Part shown: one piece after another, positions 25,351 through 35,494 of the stretch
Layout: each line of letters opens with the position of its first letter
How positions within the stretch are numbered: the stretch's first letter is position 1
Source of the DNA: Lachnospiraceae bacterium UBA7205
GTDB taxonomy: Bacteria; Bacillota; Clostridia; Lachnospirales; Lachnospiraceae
Reading direction: 5' to 3'
Length of the DNA: 64,000 nt
NCBI GenBank assembly: GCA_002490665.1
Contig: DKUL01000065.1
Span: 35,757 to 99,756 of the forward strand
Notes under the pieces: model-generated
Databases searched by the model: none
Seen by the model: the letters and a program-made list of their open reading frames with translations, nothing else
Told to the model about the DNA's origin: nothing
Program-made: the position numbers and the translations under genes

Positions 25351-26799
25351 TTATTTCTTAATGGAATAGTGGAACTTGTCTTCCGGTATCAAAAGGCTCA
25401 CATAATCATCCATATTCCAGAGATACTCGTCATCGACAATAAAGTCCTCATCCTCCTCGGTTCGTACCACGTAACTATAGTGGTCTCCCTTATAAATCAG
25501 GTTGATAATGTGCCCCCTGAGGATTCCTGCCTCCTTGTCATCGCTCATTGTAATGTCATCCGGCTTTACAGACACAATCACTTTGATTCGTTCCGGCTCA
25601 ATCACATCGCCATGTGCATCTATCAGCGCCCCATCTGTATGAAATGAAGTACCTGGTATCAGGGAAGTCATGTCACAGGGAAGCATCCCGTTCAGGAAAT
25701 GAAGCCTGTACTCCTTGTCCACACCGGATTCGATGCGGTTTATGGTGTCCTCCGCTATCATGATGTGAATGCCTTCGGGCTCAATATCCAGCCCCACCTC
25801 CGCACTGAGTTCCGCCTTTCTCGTCGACTGTACCACAATTTCATTTTTGCCGGACTGCACTGCAATCTCATAATGAACCCCCTTGAATATGACAGAGGTC
25901 ACAATTCCCCTGATAATTCCTTTATCCGGTGCTGTAATCACCACGTCCTCAGGTCTCACCACTGCATCGATCATTGTCCCATGCTCAACGTCATCCACAC
26001 ATTCAAACTCTGCCCCGCAGAAACGTACCCGGCATTTTCCGGTCATGATGCCGCTGAAAATATTGCTGTCCCCAATAAAATCGGCTACAAAGGCATTTTT
26101 CGGCTCATTGTAAATGTCCTCCGGCGTTCCCACCTGCTGGATCTTCCCCTCGGACATAACGACAATCTTATCCGACATGGTGAGCGCTTCCTCCTGGTCA
26201 TGCGTCACATAGATAAACGTAATGCCGAGCTTTTCATGCATGCTCTTTAACTCGAGCTGCATTTCCTTCCGCATCTTCAGATCCAGCGCCCCCAGCGGCT
26301 CATCGAGAAGCAGTATCTCCGGCTCATTGACAATCGCCCTTGCAATGGCAATCCGCTGCTGCTGTCCGCCGGACAGTGTGTGTATCTTTCGATCCTCAAA
26401 ATCTTCAAGGTCTACCATCTCCAGTGCTTTCTTGACCTTTTTCACGATCTCCGCCCTGGGAAGCTTCTTTAATTTCAGCCCGAACGCAATATTCTCAAAT
26501 ACATTCAGGTGCGGAAAAAGGGCATACCGCTGGAAAACCGTATTAATCGGACGCTTATTGGGTGGCAGGTCGCGGATGTCCTCACCGTTTAGCAGAAGCT
26601 CCCCCTCCGTGGGCTTGTCAAATCCTGCTATCATACGCAGCGTCGTGGTCTTGCCGCAGCCCGACGGTCCCAGAAACGTCACAAACTCCCCCCGCTGTAC
26701 TGTGAGGTTAAAATCGTCAACAACACGAAAGCCGTCGTCAAAGGTACGGCTGATATTTTTTAATTCGATAATATTATCGCCTGATGTTTTTTTATTCAA
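25351..26799 (-). CDS. potA: Spermidine/putrescine ABC ATPase PotA, with two TOBE-like repeats
   Basis: The ATPase domain (about 1-240) has Walker A GPSGCGKTT, the signature LSGGQQQR and Walker B ILLLDEPLGAL. Behind it come two similar TOBE-type modules: the first contains IDAVVRPEDVVITAP and VIFKGVHYEIAV, and the second VIVSVKPDDITMSD and LIYKGDHYSYVV. At 482 residues it is over 100 longer than ordinary PotA (about 370), because of this repeated C-terminus. It is the first gene of potABCD. Confidence 0.88.
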   Translation of the reverse strand: MNKKTSGDNIIELKNISRTFDDGFRVVDDFNLTVQRGEFVTFLGPSGCGKTTTLRMIAGFDKPTEGELLLNGEDIRDLPPNKRPINTVFQRYALFPHLNVFENIAFGLKLKKLPRAEIVKKVKKALEMVDLEDFEDRKIHTLSGGQQQRIAIARAIVNEPEILLLDEPLGALDLKMRKEMQLELKSMHEKLGITFIYVTHDQEEALTMSDKIVVMSEGKIQQVGTPEDIYNEPKNAFVADFIGDSNIFSGIMTGKCRVRFCGAEFECVDDVEHGTMIDAVVRPEDVVITAPDKGIIRGIVTSVIFKGVHYEIAVQSGKNEIVVQSTRKAELSAEVGLDIEPEGIHIMIAEDTINRIESGVDKEYRLHFLNGMLPCDMTSLIPGTSFHTDGALIDAHGDVIEPERIKVIVSVKPDDITMSDDKEAGILRGHIINLIYKGDHYSYVVRTEEDEDFIVDDEYLWNMDDYVSLLIPEDKFHYSIKK

Positions 26800-26822
26800 T
26801 GCATGTCCTCCCCTGTACCAAA

Positions 26823-26835
26823 AGGAACTGTTCCT
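26823..26835. promoter_or_regulatory. Palindrome upstream of potA
   Basis: AGGAACTGTTCCT is a perfect 13-bp palindrome centred about 30 bases before the potA start codon. It could be an operator for a regulator of the polyamine operon. No regulator gene is adjacent. Confidence 0.35.
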
Positions 26836-26917
26836 GTTTCATAACGCATCACTTTGTAGTGTACCATATCTTCGGGATAATTGCTACTGTAAAAAATTTT
26901 TATCATGCATAAATATG

Positions 26918-26940
26918 AGCGCTGCCAGTCTGGCAGCGCC
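26918..26940 (-). terminator. Hairpin after the amino-acid binding protein gene
   Basis: GGCGCTGCCAG and CTGGCAGCGCT are inverted copies of 10-11 bases with one base between them, located 35 bases past the stop of the binding-protein gene. The tail CATATTTATG is only moderately U-rich, so termination is probable rather than certain. Confidence 0.5.
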
Positions 26941-26974
26941 CATATATGTATCATCCAATTCAATTTTGCACTGT

Positions 26975-27829
26975 TTATTCAACCGATACTGCCTCTGTAT
27001 ACATTGCACCCAGATCAGCAACAGTGCCATCGTCAAGCAGCTCCTCGATGGACTTGTTAATCTTGTCGAGAAGCTCTGTATTGCCCTTCTTTACCGCAAT
27101 GGCATACTCCTCCGACTCAAACGCGGAAGCATCCTCCACAATCTTAAGCCCCTCGTTGTCACCCACATATTTCTGCGCTGTCGCCGAGTCTATCACGACG
27201 ACATCACATTTTCCGTTCACCAGCTCCATAATGGCATCTGTTCCCTTTTTAAATGCCACATACTGGTATCCCAGGTCTTTGACACAAACTTCGCCGGTAT
27301 ATCCCTCAATCACACAAATTTTCTTGTCTGCCATATCCGTAGCTGATGCGATATCGGAATCTTCCTTTACAATCATTACCTGTGTCGCCGTGTAGTATGG
27401 AATCGAGAAATCGGCTTCTTCCTTTCTCTCATCCGTGATTGTCATACCTGCGATGGCAGCATCAATCTGACCATTCTCCAGCGCCACGAGCAGGGAAGGA
27501 AATTCCATGTTTTCAATTGCTGCCGTCATACCGTTCTTTTCTGCTATCTTTTTGGCAATCGCTATGTCAATACCGTCATACTGGTCAATCACACCGCTAG
27601 CTACCACAAATTCAAAAGGGGGAAATTCCGCATTGGTTCCAAATGTAAGTGTCCCTCCGTTTTCTGGTGTCACGTCTGCATCCGTATTTTCTGCCTGCGA
27701 ACCACCTACTGTCGTATCGGTAACCGTATTGCTGCCTGCCGTGTCCGCCTTGCTGCCGCATGCAGTCAATACAGCCGTCATCATCACTGCCGCCAGCGCA
27801 AGCGCTGCTGACTTTGTTCCTTTTTTCAT
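26975..27829 (-). CDS. Amino-acid ABC transporter substrate-binding lipoprotein
   Basis: The 284-residue protein has a lipobox (VLTAC, with C at about 23), then a Thr/Gly/Asp-rich linker and a periplasmic-binding-protein type 2 fold. GTLTFGTNAEFPPFEFV and IDAAIAGMTITDERKEEADF are typical of polar amino acid binders. It should capture an amino acid for the adjacent permease and ATPase. The exact substrate cannot be read from sequence; arginine, glutamine and cystine are candidates. Confidence 0.9.
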   Translation of the reverse strand: MKKGTKSAALALAAVMMTAVLTACGSKADTAGSNTVTDTTVGGSQAENTDADVTPENGGTLTFGTNAEFPPFEFVVASGVIDQYDGIDIAIAKKIAEKNGMTAAIENMEFPSLLVALENGQIDAAIAGMTITDERKEEADFSIPYYTATQVMIVKEDSDIASATDMADKKICVIEGYTGEVCVKDLGYQYVAFKKGTDAIMELVNGKCDVVVIDSATAQKYVGDNEGLKIVEDASAFESEEYAIAVKKGNTELLDKINKSIEELLDDGTVADLGAMYTEAVSVE

Positions 27830-27885
27830 AATGTTCTCCTCCTAAATCTTAAATTGTATATTAAGCCGTCTGGCATAATACCACA

Positions 27886-28608
27886 CTATAATACTTTACT
27901 TAGAAAAAGCTTTGTCCGCTCGTTCCTTGGATTATTAAATACCTCATCCGGCGTTCCGCTCTCCATAACCATGCCCTGGTCAATAAAAAGAACCCGGGAT
28001 GCCACTTCTCTTGCAAACCCCATCTCGTGCGTGACAATTACCATCGTCATGCCGGATTTTGCAAGGTCTTTCATGACATCAAGCACTTCCCCGACCATTT
28101 CCGGGTCAAGCGCTGATGTCGGTTCATCAAAAAGCATAATCTCCGGATTCATGGCAAGCGCCCTTGCAATGGCAACGCGCTGCTTCTGTCCGCCGGACAG
28201 CTGTGCCGGATACGCCTGTGCCTTTTCTTCCAGATTGACGCGCCTTAAGAGATCATATCCCGTCTTGACAGCCTGGTCTTTTGTCATTTTCTTTAGAAGA
28301 ACTGGCGCCAGCGTGATGTTATCCATAATGGTCAGATGCGGAAACAGATTGAACTGCTGGAACACCATCCCCATTTTCTGTCGGACTTCATTGATATTGA
28401 CCTTCGGCGTATTAATCAGCTGGTCATCCACATAAATTTCCCCATCTGTCACATCCTCAAGCAGATTCAGGCATCTTAAGAATGTACTTTTGCCAGAGCC
28501 TGACGGTCCGATAACAACGACAACCTCACCCTGGGAAATATGTTCGTCAATACCGTTTAAGACAGTCAGACTGCCAAATTTTTTATGTAAATTTTTCACC
28601 TTTATCAT
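27886..28608 (-). CDS. Amino-acid ABC transporter ATPase (GlnQ-like)
   Basis: The ATPase has Walker A GPSGSGKST, FQQFNLFPHLT, the signature LSGGQKQR and Walker B IMLFDEPTSALDPE, all typical of polar amino-acid transporters. I place the start at the ATG at 28608 (MIKVKNLHKKFG), 240 residues. A GTG at 28632 is also in frame and neither has an ideal ribosome site. It follows the permease gene. Confidence 0.93.
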   Translation of the reverse strand: MIKVKNLHKKFGSLTVLNGIDEHISQGEVVVVIGPSGSGKSTFLRCLNLLEDVTDGEIYVDDQLINTPKVNINEVRQKMGMVFQQFNLFPHLTIMDNITLAPVLLKKMTKDQAVKTGYDLLRRVNLEEKAQAYPAQLSGGQKQRVAIARALAMNPEIMLFDEPTSALDPEMVGEVLDVMKDLAKSGMTMVIVTHEMGFAREVASRVLFIDQGMVMESGTPDEVFNNPRNERTKLFLSKVL

Positions 28609-28640
28609 ATCAAAGCATCCATGTCCTTTCACTCGTTTTA

Positions 28641-29339
28641 CTACCGGATATCGGATTTTCTCAGCATCACTTCTATCCTGTGCAGCAGCAGTGTCAGTAT
28701 CTTAATCAGCACATAATAAATGACAGCAGTCCCAATGAGCGGCATAAACGCGACAAATGTAGCGCTTTTTATAAAATCGCCCGCCTTCTGAATGTCCATA
28801 AGTCCCACATAACCTACAATGGCGGTCTCCTTTATCAGGACAATAAACTCATTGCACAGAGCCGGAAAGATATTTTTTACAGCCTGGGGTATGACAATCC
28901 GCGTCATTGTCTGGAACGCATTCAGCCCAAGCGACCTTCCTGCCTCTGTCTGTCCATGATCCACGGACATGATGCCCGCCCTGATGATTTCGGACACATA
29001 GGCGCCCGAATTAATACCAAAGGCAATCGCCGCGATAATCCACTTGTCCAGGTCAACCGTGGCAAAAACAACAAAATATATAATCATCAGCTGCGTGACA
29101 GACGGCGTCCCGCGTATGATATCCGTATAAAGGCTTCCAAAAAATTTGAGCGGCTTTCTTTTCGAGAGGTTGCACGCCGCTATCAGCAGCCCTATCAGGA
29201 TACCGATAAAAACCGCCAGAAGCGATACCTTTATCGTCACGCCGATACCACTGAGCAGGAGCTTATACCGATCCTCCCTGATAAAGCACTTATAAAATAC
29301 ATTTGAAAAATCAGAATACCATTCCTGAAACGCTGTCAT
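28641..29339 (-). CDS. Amino-acid ABC transporter permease
   Basis: The 232-residue protein has about five membrane helices and the HisM-type motif EAGRSLGLNAFQTMTRIVIP. GTPSVTQLMIIYF resembles the typical RGTPLLVQL region. It is the first gene of the operon and is probably homodimeric, since only one permease gene is present. AAAGGA precedes the ATG. A small GTGG/CCAC repeat (about 29358-29378) lies just upstream of the gene. Confidence 0.92.
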   Translation of the reverse strand: MTAFQEWYSDFSNVFYKCFIREDRYKLLLSGIGVTIKVSLLAVFIGILIGLLIAACNLSKRKPLKFFGSLYTDIIRGTPSVTQLMIIYFVVFATVDLDKWIIAAIAFGINSGAYVSEIIRAGIMSVDHGQTEAGRSLGLNAFQTMTRIVIPQAVKNIFPALCNEFIVLIKETAIVGYVGLMDIQKAGDFIKSATFVAFMPLIGTAVIYYVLIKILTLLLHRIEVMLRKSDIR

Positions 29340-29453
29340 CTGTCCGTCATCCTTTCGCCAATTGTGGAAATCACCACACTAACGCCCATTTTATCATAAA
29401 GAATGCAAAATGAAAAGTATTTTATTTTAAAATCTATATCTCGGTGTAACAGC

Positions 29454-30728
29454 TCAGTGCGCAAGCATATCCTCAATAAATATCCCATACCCCTTCGCAC
29501 TGTCCTGCACAAGCACATGTGTGACCGCGCCCACGAACTTGCCGTTCTGGACAATTGGCGCACCACTCATTCCCTGCACGATTCCCCCTGTCAGCGACAG
29601 CAGCTCCGTGTCGGTGACCAGCAGTGATATCTGGCGGTTTACGGCATCCTTTCCCGGTGTAAGTTTTGTAATCTCCACATCATAGTACTTTGCCTCCCCA
29701 TCCACGGAGCATAAAATCTGTGCCGGTCCCACGGTAACCTCCTGCTTTAAAGCAATGGGAAGCGCTTCCTGTTCAGCCGTGTACTCGCTTAGCAGCTCCG
29801 CATTTGCCACCCCGTAAATTCCCTGGATGGTGTTGTCCACAATCACGCCCGATACCTGATCCGACTTGTATTCTATCACACCCGTAAGCTCGCCCGGATT
29901 GCCCCGCTCCCCGCGTTTGACGGCAACAATTTCCGTGTGGTACAGCAGCCCGCTTCCAAGCTTCAGCAGCTCACCCGTATCCATGTCATTGATGCCATGT
30001 CCAAGCGCGCCAAATCGGTTCTGGCTGTCTATATAGGTCATCGTCCCGATTCCCTGCGCACTGTCCCGCAGCCATGCGCCCATTTTGTACACATTGTTTT
30101 CGTCAGGCTCGGGCTTTACCTTTACCTGTATCAGCTCATCCTTTCTGGACACCTGAAAAATAATTTCCGCACCGTTTCCATTCTCAATGTATTCTTTTAT
30201 CTGTTTTTTATCATTGATGGCAAATCCATCCATTGCCGTCAGATAATCCCCGGACTGCAGCTTGTACTCGGAGGGTGCGCACTTGTCCCCGCCCGCCCCG
30301 TCAAAGCTGCCTGTGTCCACCACTAGAACCCCCTGTGTCTTGACATAGATTCCGATTGGCTTTCCGACTGGTGTCAGGGTCGTATTCTCTATGACCTGGA
30401 TATCCACATCCTTGAGCGGAACCAGCCCGAAGAGTTTCAGGCGCATCTGGTAAGAGCTTGTGTTTTCTCCCGCGACAATCGTCAGTGGCTGGTTCAGAGC
30501 CAGAATGGTCTCCGAGTCCGTGCTGATTACGCCGGAAGCCGGAATCCGCAGGTTAATCCGTTCGCTTGTCCCGGCTTTGATACTGATTGTGCTCGGCACC
30601 GTACTCTGATAATATGCATAAGTCGCCCAACAGAATAATCCTATGGCAAATCCCAAAAATATATATAGAAATAAAAGATACCTTATCCGCCTGCTCAGCG
30701 CAGTATGTTTGATTCTTCCTGTTTTCAT
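29454..30728 (-). CDS. spoIVB: SpoIVB peptidase (S55)
   Basis: The 424-residue protein has an N-terminal membrane anchor (about 17-40), a PDZ-like domain (about 118-205) and the S55 serine-peptidase domain. H244 in ALGHGI and S388 in GMSGAP correspond closely to the catalytic His and Ser of B. subtilis SpoIVB. It is secreted into the intermembrane space of the sporulating cell, where it cleaves SpoIVFA and activates sigma-K. Usually spo0A follows it, but here an amino-acid ABC operon does. Confidence 0.93.
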   Translation of the reverse strand: MKTGRIKHTALSRRIRYLLFLYIFLGFAIGLFCWATYAYYQSTVPSTISIKAGTSERINLRIPASGVISTDSETILALNQPLTIVAGENTSSYQMRLKLFGLVPLKDVDIQVIENTTLTPVGKPIGIYVKTQGVLVVDTGSFDGAGGDKCAPSEYKLQSGDYLTAMDGFAINDKKQIKEYIENGNGAEIIFQVSRKDELIQVKVKPEPDENNVYKMGAWLRDSAQGIGTMTYIDSQNRFGALGHGINDMDTGELLKLGSGLLYHTEIVAVKRGERGNPGELTGVIEYKSDQVSGVIVDNTIQGIYGVANAELLSEYTAEQEALPIALKQEVTVGPAQILCSVDGEAKYYDVEITKLTPGKDAVNRQISLLVTDTELLSLTGGIVQGMSGAPIVQNGKFVGAVTHVLVQDSAKGYGIFIEDMLAH

Positions 30729-30813
30729 CCATTCACTACCTTATTCCATTGATTCAGACTGTAAAACGATTTCCAATCCAAAACATAGTATATGGATTTT
30801 TTAATAAAATAAA

Positions 30814-30848
30814 CGGTACGGATTTTTTTAACAAAAATATCCGTACCG
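30814..30848 (-). terminator. Terminator of the RND operon
   Basis: A perfect 10-bp stem (CGGTACGGAT/ATCCGTACCG) with a T/A-rich loop is followed on the minus strand by TTTATTTTATT. It is 32 bases past the RND gene stop and insulates spoIVB. Confidence 0.8.
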
Positions 30849-30879
30849 CATTTTCTATATGATTTATTTTATTGCCTGT

Positions 30880-33800
30880 TTAGTCGTCCCCGGAACGGTT
30901 TTTGGCGGCAAGCCGCATCTGGCGTTTCATTTTCCGCCGCTCCTTTGCCTCCTTCCTTCCCTGTTTACTCATCAGCAGATAAAAGCTTGGCAGCAGCAAA
31001 AGAATCAGCAGTGTGGACGTAATCAGTCCGCCAATGATGATCAGTGACATTCCCTTCATCATGGCTGCATTTTCATTTTTTGTAAATATCATTGGTATCA
31101 TCGACAAAATGGTCGTCAGCGTTGTCATAAGAATCGGTCTTAGACGAAGCCGCCCGCTCTCCATCAGCGCGTCATTCAGAGACATCGTCTCTTTTAACTG
31201 GTTTGTCGTGTCAACATACAAAATACCGTTGTTCACCACAATACCAACCAGCATCAGCACACCCATCAGGGATGTCATATTGAGTGTCGAACCCGATATA
31301 AACAGCAGGAAAAAAGACCCAATCAGGCTGAACGGAATACTGAGCATGACCATAAGGGAAAACACCGGCGACTCAAACTGCATCGCCATGACAAGGAATA
31401 TCAGGAATACTGCCGTTATAATCGCAACGCCGATTGCCGTAAACTCCTCATTCATCATCTCAACCATGGTGCTGACAGTCTGCCCTACACCTTCCGGGAA
31501 CTCCCCATTCTTCTCCGCAAGCGTCACCGCTTCCGTGATGGCGCTCTGTGCCGTAAACTTGGTTTCTTCCGTCGTGTACGCCATAATCGAAACCTGATAT
31601 TTTCCGTCCTCCCGCACAAGCGTGTCAGGCACATCCGAATAGACCACCTCAGCCACATCTCCCACGGTTACCATGCTTCCCATCGGTGTCGCCATCTCAA
31701 GGTTCATCAGCTTATTCATGTCGGAATAGCTCTCCTTTGGATATTCCATCCTTACCGTGTATTCCTTGGTGCCAATGGTCATATCCATGACCTCCACGCC
31801 ACTGCTTGCATTGTACATCTCGCTTGCCACCTGCACGGCTGTCAAGCCTACATTCATACACTTTAGCGGGTCAATCTGCACCTTTGCCTGGACGGCATCG
31901 GATGTCAGGTTGCTCGATGTCTTGATGACACCCGGCGTATCCATCATAATCGCCTCGACCTGTCTGGCTGCGGTCTTGAGATCCTCCATGTTGTCACCGC
32001 CCAAATCAATCTGCGTGCTTGACGTGATGCTCATCATGGACATCATGCCGCTTCCTGATGCGGACACAATCACGCTCATATTTGTCATATCCTTGAGCTT
32101 CCGGTTGTAGATATCCACAAGCTCATTGACACTCTTGCCACAGTTCTCGGCGGGAAAACCTGTAATCGTCGCCGAAGAACCGCTAATCGTCAGATTACCC
32201 CCGTCAAAGTCAGGGTCGTCTATAATCATCTGCTCAATAAACTGGATATTCTCATCCATCACCTCAAGACGCGTGCCGGAGCGCAGCTCTATGGCAATGC
32301 TCACATTGTCAAGGCCGGTTGCCGACATCAGCTCCGTATCCAGCTGCCCTGCCAGCACAAACGACAATACCAGAAGACCTACCGATACGGTCATGACCGT
32401 CTTTTTCTTCAACATGATATGCTTCAGCAGCGTTTTATATCCGTTTCCGACATGGCCTACAATCCTGTTTGCCAGCGTATCCTTTTTCTCCTTCGGCCTG
32501 TACTTCCAGAAGAAAATCGGAATCAGTGTAATCGCGACAATCAGGGACGACATCATCGCAAAAATAATTGTAAATCCAAGCTGCGAGAACATCTGCCCTG
32601 CCAGACCTTTCATGGTCGCAAGCGGGAAGTACACAACGACGGTCGTAATTGTGGACGCGGACACCGAGGATGCTACCACTTTCGTTCCGACAAGCGCCGC
32701 GTCCTTATAATCCGGGCGCTCATCCTTCAACCGGAAACAGCTTTCCAGGACGACAATTGAGGAGTCCACCATCATACCGATGGCAATGACAAGCGCCCCC
32801 ATCGTGACAATATTGAGCGAGAATCCCGCAAAGCTCATAAAAATAAGCGTGGCAAGAAGGGATATGGGCATGGAGCTTCCAACAATAAGGCTCGCCTTGA
32901 AATCTCCGAAAAAAACGAACAGCACAACCATTGAAAACACAACGCCAAGAACCAGCGTCTCTGCCACCGAGCTTAAGGAAGACTTGATGCTGTCCGCGGC
33001 ATCATACGCCACTGATATCTGTATTGCCGAGTTCTTCGCCCCTACTTTCTTAATCAGCGACTTGACATGGTTTGACACATCCACTGTTCCCTCACTCTGT
33101 ACTTTCGCGATACCAATACTGATACTGTCATGGCCGTTAAACCGGCTGATACTGTTATTTGTCTCGGACGACATTGATACCGTGGCAATATCTGATAAGG
33201 AGATGGTCGTTCCTCTTGCCGTTATAATAGGAATATTCTGTAAATCCATCAGGTTCTGGGGCTTTGACGATGCGGATGCACTGATGCTCTGCGCCCCTTG
33301 TTCCACACTTCCTATCGGAATCGTAAAGTCCGTGGTCGTGATATATGTCCGCACATTCGCCATTGTCACGCCGTACTGCTGCATCTTGTCCTGATGCAGC
33401 TGAATCCTGATATAATCCTGCTCACCGCCCGAAACCGTAATCTGGGCAACATCGGAAAGACGCTCAAGCTCCGGACGAAGTTCGTCCTCCACGAACGCAA
33501 GCACATCCGTGTCACCTGTCGAAGTGACTGACAATGTCATCATATCCTGCGCATTCATATCCATCTGAATGATAACAGGGTCGTGGGCATCATCAGGCAG
33601 CTGCAGGGATGCCGTGTCCACAGCGCTGCGCAGGTCTGCATACGCCTCATCGATATCCGTGCCATATTCGTAGGAAAACATGACAAGTGACATATTTTCC
33701 ATTGTCTGCGAAGTCACCGTGTCGACACCGGAAAGTGTCTTACCGGAATCCTCTATTATTTTTGTGACCAGTTCTTCTGTTGTTGCCGGGTCCCCGCCCT

Positions 33801-33957
33801 GGTAGACTGTCATGACAAACAACATGGGCATTTCCAAATCAGGTGTCAGTTCCATTTTAAACCCAAACACAGAGCTGATGCCAAATACAAACAGTGCAAG
33901 CACAATCAGAAGTGCCGATACAGGTCTTTTCAGAGCCAGTTTCGTTAACGAACTCAT
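30880..33957 (-). CDS. RND-family efflux pump (AcrB/HAE1-like)
   Basis: The 1025-residue protein is full length for an RND pump: twelve membrane segments, two large extracytoplasmic loops, and an internal repeat. The proton-relay helix reads IGMMVDSSIVVLES; D398 is kept but the second Asp of the AcrB pair is serine (S399). It is 13 bases downstream of an HlyD-type adaptor gene. No outer-membrane channel is expected in this monoderm host. It should export lipophilic compounds. Confidence 0.9.
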   Translation of the reverse strand: MSSLTKLALKRPVSALLIVLALFVFGISSVFGFKMELTPDLEMPMLFVMTVYQGGDPATTEELVTKIIEDSGKTLSGVDTVTSQTMENMSLVMFSYEYGTDIDEAYADLRSAVDTASLQLPDDAHDPVIIQMDMNAQDMMTLSVTSTGDTDVLAFVEDELRPELERLSDVAQITVSGGEQDYIRIQLHQDKMQQYGVTMANVRTYITTTDFTIPIGSVEQGAQSISASASSKPQNLMDLQNIPIITARGTTISLSDIATVSMSSETNNSISRFNGHDSISIGIAKVQSEGTVDVSNHVKSLIKKVGAKNSAIQISVAYDAADSIKSSLSSVAETLVLGVVFSMVVLFVFFGDFKASLIVGSSMPISLLATLIFMSFAGFSLNIVTMGALVIAIGMMVDSSIVVLESCFRLKDERPDYKDAALVGTKVVASSVSASTITTVVVYFPLATMKGLAGQMFSQLGFTIIFAMMSSLIVAITLIPIFFWKYRPKEKKDTLANRIVGHVGNGYKTLLKHIMLKKKTVMTVSVGLLVLSFVLAGQLDTELMSATGLDNVSIAIELRSGTRLEVMDENIQFIEQMIIDDPDFDGGNLTISGSSATITGFPAENCGKSVNELVDIYNRKLKDMTNMSVIVSASGSGMMSMMSITSSTQIDLGGDNMEDLKTAARQVEAIMMDTPGVIKTSSNLTSDAVQAKVQIDPLKCMNVGLTAVQVASEMYNASSGVEVMDMTIGTKEYTVRMEYPKESYSDMNKLMNLEMATPMGSMVTVGDVAEVVYSDVPDTLVREDGKYQVSIMAYTTEETKFTAQSAITEAVTLAEKNGEFPEGVGQTVSTMVEMMNEEFTAIGVAIITAVFLIFLVMAMQFESPVFSLMVMLSIPFSLIGSFFLLFISGSTLNMTSLMGVLMLVGIVVNNGILYVDTTNQLKETMSLNDALMESGRLRLRPILMTTLTTILSMIPMIFTKNENAAMMKGMSLIIIGGLITSTLLILLLLPSFYLLMSKQGRKEAKERRKMKRQMRLAAKNRSGDD

Positions 33958-33970
33958 CGCTTATGCCCTC

Positions 33971-35494
33971 CTAATTCTGTGTGTTTTCTTCAACATCTGT
34001 ACCTGGTTCCTGAGACGGCGCTTCACTGCCTGCGCCTTCTCCCGCATTCTTTACAGAAACATTGACACCGTCGCGCAGCTGAGCAGACCACGTTGTAATA
34101 ACAACATCATCCCCTGTCAGTCCTTCTGCCACAACGATATTGTCAATATCGTAAAGTCCGGTTGTCACATTTGTTTTCTGTGCCTTACCATCCACAACGG
34201 TATACACATAAGCCTGTGTTCCATCATAGTACACAGAATTGTACGGAATAATCACTGCATTTTTTTCATGGTAGGTATCTGTCGTCACTGTCGCCTTTGT
34301 CCCGGACAGCAGGCTCGCCGTATCACCCGTGACAGCAGCCTTTATCTTAAAGAGCCCTGTCGCCGTATCCAGCGCACTTCCTATCTCTATCACCTCGCCA
34401 TCATATACCTTTCCATCTTTTTCCAGCGTTATTTTCTGTCCTATGGAAAACGTATTGCGCACATCTTCACTGACATAGTATGTGGCAACCATCGTATTTT
34501 TATTGGATATCACAAATGCCGGATTGCTCGATGTCGCAAAGTCATGTGTCTTTACATTGACGGTCTCGACAACACCCGAAATCGTAGCGGTTATCGTATA
34601 TGTTTCCAGACTTTCCTGCGCCTGCTCTATGCCAAGCCTTGCCGCTGATATGCTATTCTGCGAAACCTTCTTTTGTTCCTCGCGAAGCTCCCCATTGCTG
34701 ATGTTCGTTGAGGTCACAGCCTGGCTGTACGAATCATATGTACTATTTATATTGTCCTGAAGGGTCTCTATGGTTTCCTCCAGCTGGTCTATCGCAGACT
34801 TGTACTGTGCAATTGTCGCCTCCACGGTTTTCACTTCTGTAGCCGCTGCCTGATATCGCTGCATGGCTGCCGCATAATCAGCAGCCCCCTGCGGAGTATT
34901 CTTGTCAATTGAGTCCGCGTAATCCTTGATTTCATCCACATCTTCCCTGAAATCATACTCCTTTTTTAAATCTGCCAGTTCGTCCTCTTTCTTTTTCAGA
35001 TTGTCCTTTGTCTTTTGCAGGTTATCCATCGCATCAACCATATTTTCCTGAAGCTTATTGACACCGTCTTCTGCCTGCGAAATATTGTTGTCCGTCTGCA
35101 TGTCATTCAGCGTCGTTGCCCCTTCACCGTAAGAAAGATTGTATGCGTGCTGCGCATTATCCAGCTGAATCTGCGCATTTTTCATGGTAAGCTGCGCCAT
35201 TGTATCGTCAAGCACCGCAAGCACATCGCCTGCCTCCACGACATCGCCTGCCTCCACCTTCACCTCAAGCACCTCGGCTGTCGTTTTGGGAATTACATAG
35301 ACGGATTCATCCGGACTGACCGTCGCGATAAATTTACCCATAAGCTTGAGTTCGCCTATCTCAGGCTTCGCAGTCTCGACAATTGCCACATCCTCAACCG
35401 TTTCTTCCGCAACTGTCTGTCCACAACCCCAAAGGGTAGATACTGACAGTACCATGCACAACAGCAGTGCCAATTTTTGTTGTCTGTTTTTCAT
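33971..35494 (-). CDS. HlyD/MFP-type adaptor lipoprotein of the RND pump
   Basis: The ATG at 35494 follows AGGAGAGGAAGG and gives 507 residues. A signal peptide ends at a STLWGC lipobox. The biotinyl-lipoyl half-domains (VEAGDVVEAGDVLAVLDD and the later EVIEIGSALDTATG) flank a long coiled coil (about 110-300), followed by a beta-barrel. The coiled coil is longer than in many Gram-positive adaptors. It is co-transcribed with and couples to the RND pump. Confidence 0.88.
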   Translation of the reverse strand: MKNRQQKLALLLCMVLSVSTLWGCGQTVAEETVEDVAIVETAKPEIGELKLMGKFIATVSPDESVYVIPKTTAEVLEVKVEAGDVVEAGDVLAVLDDTMAQLTMKNAQIQLDNAQHAYNLSYGEGATTLNDMQTDNNISQAEDGVNKLQENMVDAMDNLQKTKDNLKKKEDELADLKKEYDFREDVDEIKDYADSIDKNTPQGAADYAAAMQRYQAAATEVKTVEATIAQYKSAIDQLEETIETLQDNINSTYDSYSQAVTSTNISNGELREEQKKVSQNSISAARLGIEQAQESLETYTITATISGVVETVNVKTHDFATSSNPAFVISNKNTMVATYYVSEDVRNTFSIGQKITLEKDGKVYDGEVIEIGSALDTATGLFKIKAAVTGDTASLLSGTKATVTTDTYHEKNAVIIPYNSVYYDGTQAYVYTVVDGKAQKTNVTTGLYDIDNIVVAEGLTGDDVVITTWSAQLRDGVNVSVKNAGEGAGSEAPSQEPGTDVEENTQN

